9,859 bases of DNA from Bacillota bacterium (lineage in GTDB: Bacteria; Bacillota; Clostridia; Lachnospirales; Lachnospiraceae): the NCBI GenBank assembly GCA_023428885.1, contig JAEYWQ010000096.1, positions 1 through 9,859 on the forward strand, given 5' to 3'. Position 1 is the first letter of the stretch; each line of letters opens with the position of its first letter. Both the position numbers and the translations under genes were made by a program. Of this stretch, positions 1-6,725 are shown piece after piece. Below the pieces are notes generated by a model. That model searched no databases and had not been told where the DNA came from. It saw only the letters and a list, made by a program, of their open reading frames with translations.

Positions 1-1
1 A

Positions 2-730
2 ACCTTGCCTGGGATTGGGTCTTATACAGCAGGTGCTATATCATCCATTGCTTTTGGGATTCCACAGCCAGCAGTGGATGGAAATGTTCTTCGCGTTATG
101 AAACGTATTGCTGCTAGTATGGATGATATTACAAAAGATAAGGTGAAAAAAGAATTAGAAAATGATTTGCGAGAGATTATGCCGAAACATAGACCAGGGG
201 ATTTTAATCAGGCAATCATGGAGTTAGGGGCAACAGTTTGTATACCTAATGGTAAACCCTTGTGTGACAAATGCCCAGTAATGCATCTGTGTAAAGCATT
301 TAAGAAAGACTTAACGGAGCAAATTCCTGTGAAACCTAAGAAAAAGGGGAGAGTAATTGAGCCTAAGACAGTTTTAGTGATAGAGTATGAGGGAAAATAT
401 GCAATTCGAAAGAGGGTAGAAAAGGGACTCTTACATGGACTTTGGGAATTGCCTAACCTACCTGAGACGATATCCTACGAGAAGCTGGAAGAGGATGTTC
501 TTCAATGGAATTTGGAGTGTGAGCAGATAGATAAAATTAGTAGTGCGAAGCATATCTTTACTCATAAAGAGTGGCATATGGTGGGTTACTATCTTCGGTT
601 AAAATCAAAAGAGAATCTACCCTTTGAGAATTTGGTATGGGCAGACAAGGAAGAATTGAATGAAAAGTATTCTCTTCCAACAGCGTTTGAGAATTACAAA
701 AATTTATGGAAGAAAAATAAAGATGAATGA
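2..730 (+). CDS. mutY: A/G-specific adenine glycosylase MutY, 5'-truncated by window edge
   Basis: Removes adenine mispaired with 8-oxoguanine or guanine in DNA (base excision repair). The reading frame is open to the left edge, so the TTG at 5 is not a real start; roughly the first 110 residues of a ~350-residue family protein lie outside. Visible in order: the helix-hairpin-helix loop LPGIGSYTAGAI (with L encoded by that TTG), the catalytic aspartate in PAVDGNVLRV, a four-cysteine iron-sulfur loop (codons near 238-291), and a C-terminal NUDIX-like domain that reads 8-oxoG, with GLLHGLWELP and the HIFTHKEWHM motif. The cysteine spacing is C-X7-C-X2-C-X5-C, one residue longer in the first gap than E. 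coli MutY (X6). It ends at a TGA 33 bp before the LysR gene and may be co-transcribed with it. The domain order and catalytic Asp make the assignment secure. Confidence 0.95.
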   Translation, partial: TLPGIGSYTAGAISSIAFGIPQPAVDGNVLRVMKRIAASMDDITKDKVKKELENDLREIMPKHRPGDFNQAIMELGATVCIPNGKPLCDKCPVMHLCKAFKKDLTEQIPVKPKKKGRVIEPKTVLVIEYEGKYAIRKRVEKGLLHGLWELPNLPETISYEKLEEDVLQWNLECEQIDKISSAKHIFTHKEWHMVGYYLRLKSKENLPFENLVWADKEELNEKYSLPTAFENYKNLWKKNKDE

Positions 731-763
731 GAAAAGTTATTTGTATATTAGGAGGACAAAAGC

Positions 764-1681
764 ATGGAAGTTGATTTTTCACTATCCGCCTACCGTATCT
801 TTAACACGGTTGCAAAAACAGAGAACATATCAGTGGCGGCGAAAGAACTTTACATTAGTCAACCAGCAATCAGTAAGGCAATTGCAAAATTAGAGCAGAG
901 TATGTCGGTTTCCTTATTTACACGTAATTCTCGTGGAGTAAGACTAACGGAAGAAGGAAAGCAACTCTACAATTATACAAGAGTTGCCTTTGATACCTTA
1001 AGAGAAGGTGAGGATATGATGAAGCGTATCCACCGTTTGGGAATTGGGCATATTCGCATTGGTGTAAGTACAACCTTGTGTAAATATATTTTGCTTCCTC
1101 ATTTGAATCATTTCGTGCAGGAGAACCCTCATATTCGATTTACAATCCAATGTCAATCCACCTTTCAGACGCTTGGCTTATTAGAGGATGGCAAGTTGGA
1201 TGTTGGTTTGATCGGAAAGCCAGACAATTTGCGTGGTTTGGAATTTAGTAAGTTTGATGAAATTGAAGATGTATTCATCGCGACACCTTCTTATCTGGAA
1301 AACTTAGTGATTCGTGAAGGTGAGAAGCTTTCCAATCAAGAGCTGTTAGAACGTGGAAATCTTATGCTTTTGGATGAGAAGAATATAACCCGTGTCTATA
1401 TCGAGAATTATTTTACTGCTCTTGGCATAAGAACAGAGCAGGTGCTTGAGGTAAGTAGCATGGATTTGTTAATCGAATTTGCTAAGACTGGATTGGGAAT
1501 TGCCTGTGTTATTAAGGAATTCGTAGAAGAAGAACTTAAGAATAATACTCTGGTGGAAGTGAGTTTGCCAAAACGTATTGCAAAGAGAGAAGTCGGCTTT
1601 GCTTATAAAAAGGAGCGATTGGCCCAAGAGTCTCTGCAAAAGTTTATGCAGGAGATGGAAAAGGTAGCGGCACTTGATTAG
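764..1681 (+). CDS. LysR-family transcriptional regulator
   Basis: A 305-residue DNA-binding regulator of the usual LysR length. The N-terminal winged helix-turn-helix spans about residues 5-64 (FNTVAKTENISVAAKELYIS, then QPAISKAIAKLE and LFTRNSRGVRLTEEG). The type 2 periplasmic-binding-protein-like effector domain runs from about 92 to 295 (HIRIGVSTTL at its start, KLDVGLIGKP in the middle). The ATG at 764 is preceded by AGGAGGA at 750-756, so the start is firm. The gene sits 33 bp after mutY and 434 bp before leuB on the same strand. LysR proteins are often divergent from their targets; this one is co-directional, so control of leuBCD is only a guess from proximity, and the effector cannot be read from the sequence. 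The last codons and the TAG stop lie inside the left arm of the long inverted repeat at 1675-1958, so the extreme C-terminus may have been set by that element. Confidence 0.93.
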   Translation: MEVDFSLSAYRIFNTVAKTENISVAAKELYISQPAISKAIAKLEQSMSVSLFTRNSRGVRLTEEGKQLYNYTRVAFDTLREGEDMMKRIHRLGIGHIRIGVSTTLCKYILLPHLNHFVQENPHIRFTIQCQSTFQTLGLLEDGKLDVGLIGKPDNLRGLEFSKFDEIEDVFIATPSYLENLVIREGEKLSNQELLERGNLMLLDEKNITRVYIENYFTALGIRTEQVLEVSSMDLLIEFAKTGLGIACVIKEFVEEELKNNTLVEVSLPKRIAKREVGFAYKKERLAQESLQKFMQEMEKVAALD

Positions 1682-1958
1682 AGTGTCAAAAGCCATATTG
1701 CACTGTGTGATGGCAATTTACACAAAGCCAAAAGACTCATGCTTCGATTACAATGCTAAGATGTTCTAATTATCTTATAATTTGCGTTAACATATCATAA
1801 AACAGATAACTCGCTACGCTCAGACAGATCTGTTTTATGATATAACCCAACTTATAAGATAAAAGAACATCTAATGCATTTCCATAGGCGCATTCGTTCT
1901 TCTACTTTGTGTAAATTGCCGATGTACTTTATTGAAATGGCTTTTAACACTCTAATCA
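1675..1958. repeat. 284-bp long imperfect palindrome (MITE-like or giant hairpin)
   Basis: The two halves are complementary in register over the full length around a centre near 1817. Paired blocks are: 1675-1696 with 1937-1958 (21 of 22), 1712-1727 with 1905-1920 (16 of 16), 1759-1767 with 1864-1872 (9 of 9), 1772-1780 with 1852-1860 (9 of 9) and 1792-1807 with 1828-1843 (16 of 16). The apical loop is 1808-1827 and contains CTCGCTACGCTCAG. Unpaired stretches between the blocks have matching lengths on both sides. There is no coding frame of note, and no T-run that would make it a standard terminator. If a TA dinucleotide is taken as the target duplication (1679-1680 and 1952-1953), the element proper is 1681-1951. 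That fits a miniature inverted-repeat element, but the mobility is inference. It could also serve as a barrier or processing site between lysR and leuB transcripts. Confidence 0.85.
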
Positions 1959-2115
1959 GATATAAAAATAAGTTATAATTATTATTAATATTATGTATTT
2001 TATTTATAGCTAACTTTGTGATAAGATGTTTCTACAATATACATCCGTTTTGCGCGCGATAGCGTGATGTTCTGAATGGATTTAGGTATTATTTCATTAA
2101 GAAAGGACATTAGGT
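1959..2115 (+). promoter_or_regulatory. leuB upstream region; promoter not resolved
   Basis: 157 bp, very AT-rich in the first half. A TATAAT at 1974-1979 and a TACAAT at 2033-2038 could be -10 boxes, but neither has a convincing -35 at 16-18 bp. A short GC-rich patch at 2041-2081 can form alternative hairpins: ACATC at 2041-2045 with GATGT at 2066-2070, or ATCCGTT at 2043-2049 with AATGGAT at 2075-2081. The conserved T-box sequence and a leucine-rich leader peptide were looked for and not seen. The leuB ribosome site AAAGGA ends 8 bp before the ATG. The operon promoter is probably here, but I cannot place it. Confidence 0.35.
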
Positions 2116-3198
2116 ATGAACTATAATATTGCAGTAATTTCAGGAGATGGAATTGGTCCTGAGATTGTAACGGAAGCAAAAAAGGTTCTAGATAAGACCG
2201 GAGAAAAGTATGGACACACTTTTGTCTATACTGAAGTTTTAATGGGTGGTGCATCCATTGATGCAACAGGTGTTCCATTAACCGAGGAAGCCCTAGAAAC
2301 AGCAAAGAAAAGTGATTCGGTGCTCCTAGGTGCGGTTGGAGGTAATGTAGGTCAATCGAATTGGTATAGTCTACCACCTCATCTTCGACCAGAAGCAGGA
2401 CTTCTAGCGATACGTAAAGGCCTTAATCTGTTTTGTAATCTAAGACCAGCTGTACTATTTAAGCAATTAAAAAAGGCCTGTCCTTTGAAAGATGAAATTA
2501 TTGGTGATGGTTTTGATTTTGTTGTAGTTCGGGAGTTAACTGGTGGAGTGTATTTTGGTGAACGAAAAACGACAACAGAGAATGGTGTTCGTAAAGCCAT
2601 TGATACCATGCCATATGATGAGAATGAGATTAAGAGAATTGCACGTTGGGCTTTTGATGTTGCAAGAAAGCGTAATAAAAAAGTCTGTAGCGTTGATAAG
2701 GCAAATGTTCTTGATACCTCTAGACTTTGGAGACAGGTTGTGAAAGAAGTTGCAGCTGAATACCCTGATGTGGAGCTATCCGATATGCTAGTGGACAATT
2801 GTGCAATGCAGCTAGTGAAAGATCCGAAGCAATTTGATGTTGTCTTAACTGAGAATATGTTTGGCGATATTCTATCAGATGAAGCTAGTATGGTTACAGG
2901 TTCCATTGGTATGTTAGCTTCTGCTAGTTTAGGAGATACAAAACTTGGTTTATATGAGCCGAGTCACGGTTCTGCACCTGACATTGCTGGTATGAATAAA
3001 GCAAATCCAATTGCTACAATATTATCTGCAGCTATGATGCTACGTTACTCTTTTGATTTGGAAAGAGAAGCAGATGCTATGGAAGAAGCAGTGAAGAAGG
3101 TACTTGATCAGGGAGTACGTACCATTGATATCATGTCAGAAGGTTGTACTTTGGTTGGAACCAAAGAGATGGGTGATCTCATTGCATCCGTGCTATAG
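2116..3198 (+). CDS. leuB: 3-isopropylmalate dehydrogenase LeuB
   Basis: Cytosolic enzyme of leucine synthesis that oxidises and decarboxylates (2R,3S)-3-isopropylmalate to 2-ketoisocaproate, with NAD+ and a divalent metal. At 360 residues it has the normal family length. Visible features: GDGIGPEI near the N-terminus (residues 10-17), substrate-binding arginines in LRPEAGLLAIRKGLNLFCNLRP (R100, R110) and RELTGGVYFGE (R139, with Y146), K195 in VDKANVLDTSRLWR, metal-binding aspartates D227, D251 and D255 (NMFGDILSDEASMVTGSIGM), and the NAD loop HGSAPDIAG (284-292) with ANPIA. The RELTGG form distinguishes it from isocitrate dehydrogenase. It is the first gene of a leuB-orf-leuC-leuD cluster; leuB commonly follows leuCD in bacteria, so this order is less usual. 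The ATG at 2116 has AAAGGA at proper spacing. No terminator is seen before the next gene, 108 bp downstream. Confidence 0.97.
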   Translation: MNYNIAVISGDGIGPEIVTEAKKVLDKTGEKYGHTFVYTEVLMGGASIDATGVPLTEEALETAKKSDSVLLGAVGGNVGQSNWYSLPPHLRPEAGLLAIRKGLNLFCNLRPAVLFKQLKKACPLKDEIIGDGFDFVVVRELTGGVYFGERKTTTENGVRKAIDTMPYDENEIKRIARWAFDVARKRNKKVCSVDKANVLDTSRLWRQVVKEVAAEYPDVELSDMLVDNCAMQLVKDPKQFDVVLTENMFGDILSDEASMVTGSIGMLASASLGDTKLGLYEPSHGSAPDIAGMNKANPIATILSAAMMLRYSFDLEREADAMEEAVKKVLDQGVRTIDIMSEGCTLVGTKEMGDLIASVL

Positions 3199-3270
3199 TT
3201 GTACAATAAATGAATGATAGTCTGATGAAGTAGATTAGCGTAAAAGAAACTCGTAAAATGTAACGAAATA

Positions 3271-3279
3271 TGGTATGAT
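3271..3279 (+). promoter_or_regulatory. Possible internal extended -10 promoter in the leu cluster
   Basis: ATATGGTATGAT holds a TRTG-type extension (TATGG) directly before a TATGAT -10 at 3274-3279. It starts about 28 bp before the ATG at 3307. The -35 position (3251-3256, TCGTAA) is poor, so any activity would rely on the extended -10. It could give extra or separate expression of the small membrane protein with leuCD. The promoter before the gene at 8087 has the same TATGGTAT look. Confidence 0.4.
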
Positions 3280-3306
3280 AAAACTACTAATTTTTTGGAG
3301 GTAGTT

Positions 3307-3648
3307 ATGGAGCGCTATATTAAAAACTTATCAATTGCAAATATTATTCTGACATCTATGTTTTTCTTAGGTATGTTCGGGGCTGCGAATATGGAAGGGA
3401 CGAATGGACCACAATTTATTGAATCAACATTGGTTGTAGGCGTTAATCTTTTATTTTTTGTTGTTCCATTGTCATATATGGCGGTATTTGGAATTTGCAT
3501 GGCCTCGTTTTTTAGGAGAATTATGAATATTCAAAATAGAATGGTTCAAAAGAAGTTTGATAAGTTTCCTATGCTTTGGTTTGCTCTTTCAACATTTAGT
3601 TTTATCGGATACTTCATATTTGTTAATATAATAGTTAATTCATTATAG
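3307..3648 (+). CDS. Small three-helix membrane protein of unknown function within the leu operon
   Basis: 113 residues from the ATG at 3307, chosen because GGAGG at 3297-3301 is five bases upstream. A TTG further upstream (3295) would overlap that ribosome site. Three hydrophobic segments are visible: about residues 10-29 (ANIILTSMFFLGMFGAANM), about 42-67 (LVVGVNLLFFVVPLSYMAVF and on) and about 88-110 (ending FIFVNIIVNSL). A basic loop between the second and third (FFRRIMNIQNRMVQKKFDK) should be cytoplasmic by the positive-inside rule. I recognise no family and no catalytic motif. Its TAG stop is part of the AGGAGG that serves leuC, and leuC starts 14 bp later, so the two are likely translated from the same message. 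A link to leucine or branched-chain metabolism is suggested only by position. Confidence 0.8.
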   Translation: MERYIKNLSIANIILTSMFFLGMFGAANMEGTNGPQFIESTLVVGVNLLFFVVPLSYMAVFGICMASFFRRIMNIQNRMVQKKFDKFPMLWFALSTFSFIGYFIFVNIIVNSL

Positions 3649-3661
3649 GAGGAATTACAAT

Positions 3662-4927
3662 ATGGGTATGACTATGACGCAAAAGATCCTTGCAGCACAT
3701 GCTGGCTTGGATTATGTGGCTGCTGGTCAATTGATTGAAGCGGATTTGGATTTGGTGTTGGCTAATGATATTACTGGGCCAGTTGCTATTCATGAAGTAG
3801 AACGTTTAAATAAGAAAACAGTTTTTGATAAGGATAAGATTGCATTAGTTCCAGATCACTTTACACCAAACAAGGATATAAAGTCTGCCGAGCACTGCAA
3901 ATGTTTGCGTGAATTTGCACAGGATCATGACATAACAAATTATTTTGAGATTGGCGAGATGGGAATTGAGCATGCATTATTACCTGAAAAGGGATTAATT
4001 GTAGCTGGAGAAACCTGCATTGGTGCAGATTCCCACACTTGTACTTATGGAGCACTTGGAGCATTCTCTACTGGTGTTGGCAGCACGGATATGGGTGCTG
4101 GTATGATCACAGGAAAAGCCTGGTTTAAAGTCCCGTCTGCAATCAAATTCAATTTAACTGGAAAGATGAAAAAATGGGTAAGTGGTAAGGACTTAATTCT
4201 ACATATCATTGGTATGATTGGTGTGGATGGAGCACTTTATAAATCGATGGAATTTGTAGGAGATGGTATTAAATCTCTTTCCATGGATGATCGTTTTACG
4301 GTTGCTAATATGGCCATCGAGGCTGGTGCAAAGAATGGTATCTTTCCTGTTGATGAAACGACAATTGCCTATATGAAAGAACATTCCACCAAACCTTATA
4401 AGATCTATGAAGCAGATGAAGATGCTGTATATGATGAAAGCTATACCATTGATTTATCCCAATTAGAGACTACGGTTGCATTTCCTCACCTTCCAGAAAA
4501 CACGAAGACTGTGAAAGAGGCTGGTGATATTAAGATTGATCAGGTAGTGATTGGATCTTGTACGAACGGACGTATCGGTGACTTACGTGCAGCAGCAGCG
4601 GTATTTGAAGGAAGGAAGGTTGCTAAGGGTATGCGTGTGATTGTGTTCCCGGCAACTCAAGCAATCTATCTTCAAGCAATTGAAGAAGGATTAATCCAGA
4701 CCTTTGTAAAAGCAGGTGCTGTTGTAAGTACTCCAACCTGTGGGCCATGTCTTGGAGGACATATGGGAATCTTAGCAGCTGGTGAACGTGCCGTTTCTAC
4801 AACAAATCGTAACTTTGTTGGACGTATGGGCCATGTAGAGTCTGAAGTTTATCTTGCAAGTCCTGCTGTAGCGGCAGCGAGTGCAATCACTGGCAAGATT
4901 AGCGAGCCATCAGAATTAGGATTGTAG
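3662..4927 (+). CDS. leuC: 3-isopropylmalate dehydratase large subunit LeuC (HacA-type)
   Basis: Large subunit of the aconitase-family enzyme that, with LeuD, isomerises 2-isopropylmalate to 3-isopropylmalate through a [4Fe-4S] cluster. At 421 residues it matches the shorter LeuC/HacA class found in clostridia and archaea rather than the ~466-residue E. coli type. The three cluster cysteines are visible: C300 in IGSCTNGRIGDLR, and C360 and C363 in TPTCGPCLGGHMG. Also present are GADSHTCTYGALG (121-133) and NRNFVGRMG (382-390), both typical of the family. AGGAGG, overlapping the previous gene's stop, is 9 bp before the ATG at 3662; two further ATGs at 3668 and 3674 are possible but worse spaced. 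leuD follows after 17 bp with its own ribosome site, consistent with making a 1:1 complex. Confidence 0.97.
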   Translation: MGMTMTQKILAAHAGLDYVAAGQLIEADLDLVLANDITGPVAIHEVERLNKKTVFDKDKIALVPDHFTPNKDIKSAEHCKCLREFAQDHDITNYFEIGEMGIEHALLPEKGLIVAGETCIGADSHTCTYGALGAFSTGVGSTDMGAGMITGKAWFKVPSAIKFNLTGKMKKWVSGKDLILHIIGMIGVDGALYKSMEFVGDGIKSLSMDDRFTVANMAIEAGAKNGIFPVDETTIAYMKEHSTKPYKIYEADEDAVYDESYTIDLSQLETTVAFPHLPENTKTVKEAGDIKIDQVVIGSCTNGRIGDLRAAAAVFEGRKVAKGMRVIVFPATQAIYLQAIEEGLIQTFVKAGAVVSTPTCGPCLGGHMGILAAGERAVSTTNRNFVGRMGHVESEVYLASPAVAAASAITGKISEPSELGL

Positions 4928-4944
4928 GAAAGGAGACTGTTTAG

Positions 4945-5430
4945 ATGAAAGCAAAAGGAATCGTTCACAAATATGGTGATAATGTTGATACGGATGTAAT
5001 AATTCCGGCAAGATATCTGAATTCTTCCGATCCAGCAGAATTAGCAAAAAAGTGTATGGAGGATATTGATAAAGATTTCGTAAAACGTGTGAAACCAGGT
5101 GATATTATGGTTGCTAATAAGAATTTTGGTTGTGGTTCTTCTAGGGAACATGCACCGATTGCAATTAAGGCATCTGGTATTAGCTGTGTAATTGCAGAAA
5201 CCTTTGCTAGAATTTTCTACCGAAATGCAATTAACATTGGTTTACCAATCATAGAATGCCCAGAAGCTGCAAAAGCAATCGAAGCTGGTGATGAAGTGGA
5301 AATCGACTTTGACAGCGGAATGATTTATGATTTAACTAAAAATACTCAATATCAAGGTCAGGCTTTTCCTGAATTTATGCAAAATATTATAAAGGCCGAA
5401 GGTTTGATAAACTATATAAATCAGAAATAA
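4945..5430 (+). CDS. leuD: 3-isopropylmalate dehydratase small subunit LeuD
   Basis: Swivel-domain partner of LeuC; together they catalyse the isomerisation of isopropylmalate. The 161-residue length is typical of the short LeuD class that pairs with HacA-type LeuC. Signature blocks seen: YGDNVDTDVIIPARYL (10-25), NFGCGSSREHAPIAIKASG (60-78, containing the flexible substrate-recognition loop and the SREHAP motif) and FYRNAINIGLP (91-101). The ATG at 4945 is preceded by AAAGGAGA. It is the last gene of the cluster: the TAA at 5428 is followed almost at once by an intrinsic terminator. No leuA or ilv gene follows, so the first enzyme of the pathway must be encoded elsewhere. Confidence 0.97.
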   Translation: MKAKGIVHKYGDNVDTDVIIPARYLNSSDPAELAKKCMEDIDKDFVKRVKPGDIMVANKNFGCGSSREHAPIAIKASGISCVIAETFARIFYRNAINIGLPIIECPEAAKAIEAGDEVEIDFDSGMIYDLTKNTQYQGQAFPEFMQNIIKAEGLINYINQK

Positions 5431-5435
5431 GTGCG

Positions 5436-5465
5436 AGAGTGTCTGCTATGTGGACACTCTTTTTT
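5436..5465 (+). terminator. Intrinsic terminator of the leu operon
   Basis: An 8-bp perfect stem, AGAGTGTC at 5436-5443 with GACACTCT at 5453-5460, has a 9-nt loop and runs straight into a six-T tract (5460-5465). It starts 5 bp after the leuD stop, so it should end the leuB-leuD message. Confidence 0.9.
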
Positions 5466-5474
5466 AAAAAGTAA

Positions 5475-5519
5475 AGTGATCAGATGACATTGGGACAGCT
5501 AACCTGTCTCCTGGTCACT
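5475..5519. repeat. Palindromic intergenic repeat, copy A
   Basis: Two nested stems: AGTGATCAG at 5475-5483 with CTGGTCACT at 5511-5519 (one G-T pair), and GGGACAG at 5492-5498 with CTGTCTC at 5504-5510 (one G-T pair), with loop CTAAC. Eight bases (5484-5491) bulge on the left side only. The 34-bp core 5477-5510 matches 9604-9637 at 26 of 34 positions, so it appears to be a member of a dispersed family. Confidence 0.65.
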
Positions 5520-5531
5520 ATAAATTTCGCA

Positions 5532-5561
5532 TTGACAAATGTAGTCTATTCTTAATATAAT
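5532..5561 (+). promoter_or_regulatory. Sigma-A-type promoter of the lacI-family gene
   Basis: A perfect -35 TTGACA (5532-5537) and perfect -10 TATAAT (5556-5561) are separated by 18 bp. The predicted start is near 5568, giving a leader of about 60 nt before the ATG at 5629. Confidence 0.75.
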
Positions 5562-5588
5562 TAAGTTAATAAACAAATTTTAACTTAA
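5561..5588. promoter_or_regulatory. Candidate operator: 9-bp inverted repeat at the lacI-family gene start region
   Basis: TTAAGTTAA (5561-5569) and TTAACTTAA (5580-5588) are perfect inverse copies separated by 10 bp. They begin at the last base of the -10 box and cover the predicted transcription start, where a repressor would block initiation. Autoregulation is a natural reading. However, classical LacI-family sites are tighter and have a central CG, which this lacks, and AT-rich sequence makes chance palindromes more likely. Confidence 0.4.
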
Positions 5589-5628
5589 AACTAGGATTGA
5601 GTTAGGGGTCTGGTTTAGGGAGGACAGG

Positions 5629-6636
5629 ATGGCAAAGAGTGTTCGCTTAGCAGATATTGCGAATAAAATGGGGGTAAGTAACGTCACTGTATCAAAAGCT
5701 CTTGCAGATAAAGAAGGGGTAAGTGATGAACTTCGCCGCAAAATTAAGAAGTTGGCTATGGAGATGGGGTATCGTCCAAAGACACCAGGCGCAATTCGAA
5801 AGGGAAGTAAAACTGGTAATATTGGAATTATGATTCCGGGCCGATTTGTAGATCAGAAGTATTCTTTTTATTGGGATATGTATGAAAGAGTAATTAATTG
5901 GCTCACCTTTTATGGGTATTATGGTATCTTAGAGATATTAAAAAGCGAGGATGAAGATGCTTTATCTTTGCCACGCATAGTCAATGATAACAAAGTCGAT
6001 GGTTTGATTGTGATGGGACAAGTAAAACCTGATTATATGAAGCATATCTATGAAGAAGAATCGATTCCTGTAATTTTTCTTGATGCTTATAATTCATATT
6101 ATGGCTGTGATGCTATTATATCTGATGGTTACTATGGGATGTATATGGTGACAAATTACTTACTTAACATGGGACATCGTAATATTCATTTTGTTGGAAC
6201 CATATCAGCAACTTCAAGCATTAGCGATCGTTATTTTGGTTACTCACGTGCCATGCTTGAAAAGGGTATACAGGTAAGAGAGGATATGATAGTACCAGAT
6301 CGTGACTTGGATACTGGTGTTTTGAAAATAGTCTTACCTGAGAAGATGCCGACAGCCTTTGCATGCAATTGTGATTCGACAGCTTATGAGATTATATCTG
6401 CCTTAAAAGAAAAAGGATATCGTGTTCCTGAAGATGTATCTGTAGTAGGGTTTGATAACTATATCCTATCTGAGATATCAAATCCAAGAATTACAACCTA
6501 TGAAGTTGATATGGATGGAATGGCAAAGGCAAGTGCAGAACGTCTGATTAAAAAGATTAATAATAAAAATTATAGTCCTGGACTAAAGATAACGGTTGGA
6601 AAGATCATAGTTAAGGATAGCGTGAAAGAAATATAG
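5629..6636 (+). CDS. LacI-family transcriptional regulator
   Basis: 335 residues, the usual size. The N-terminal helix-turn-helix and hinge helix occupy about residues 5-60: VRLADIANKMGVSNVTVSKA, then EGVSDELRRKIKKLAMEMGY, RP. From about residue 62 (TGNIGIMIPG) it continues as a periplasmic-sugar-binding-like domain, including IPVIFLDAYNS, NYLLNMGHRNIHFVGT, and the late VPEDVSVVGFDNYILSEISN segment that is typical of the family. The ATG at 5629 follows GGGAGGA. It has its own strong promoter and is isolated from the leu operon by a terminator. No transporter or glycoside hydrolase is next to it, so its sugar or other effector is unknown; the target operon is probably elsewhere. It ends at a TAG before a bidirectional terminator shared with the AraC-family gene. 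Confidence 0.93.
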   Translation: MAKSVRLADIANKMGVSNVTVSKALADKEGVSDELRRKIKKLAMEMGYRPKTPGAIRKGSKTGNIGIMIPGRFVDQKYSFYWDMYERVINWLTFYGYYGILEILKSEDEDALSLPRIVNDNKVDGLIVMGQVKPDYMKHIYEEESIPVIFLDAYNSYYGCDAIISDGYYGMYMVTNYLLNMGHRNIHFVGTISATSSISDRYFGYSRAMLEKGIQVREDMIVPDRDLDTGVLKIVLPEKMPTAFACNCDSTAYEIISALKEKGYRVPEDVSVVGFDNYILSEISNPRITTYEVDMDGMAKASAERLIKKINNKNYSPGLKITVGKIIVKDSVKEI

Positions 6637-6663
6637 AATAAGGATAGTTAGAAGTGAAGCTAT

Positions 6664-6704
6664 AAAAAACGAGCTCTGAAAATCAAATCAGAGCTCGTTT
6701 TTTT
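6664..6704. terminator. Bidirectional intrinsic terminator between convergent regulators
   Basis: A 10-bp perfect stem (CGAGCTCTGA at 6670-6679 with TCAGAGCTCG at 6688-6697) has an 8-nt loop. It is flanked by a run of A on the left (6664-6669) and T on the right (6698-6704). The T-run serves the plus-strand lacI-family gene, and the A-run is the T-run for the minus-strand araC-family gene. Confidence 0.93.
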
Positions 6705-6725
6705 ATGCTTGTAAATAGTAATGTT

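Noticed and set aside
5..7. TTG as the start of mutY
   Set aside because: It encodes the leucine of the conserved LPGIG hairpin motif in the middle of MutY, and the frame is open to the left edge.
1682..2115. Leucine T-box or leader-peptide attenuator upstream of leuB
   Set aside because: No T-box consensus, no run of leucine codons and no terminator with a T-tract were found.
2000..2906. Minus-strand open frames opposite leuB
   Set aside because: They lie antisense to a well-conserved enzyme gene, have no ribosome sites and show low-complexity, non-protein-like composition.
3295..3306. Upstream TTG start for the small membrane protein
   Set aside because: It lies within the GGAGG ribosome site; the ATG at 3307 has correct spacing.
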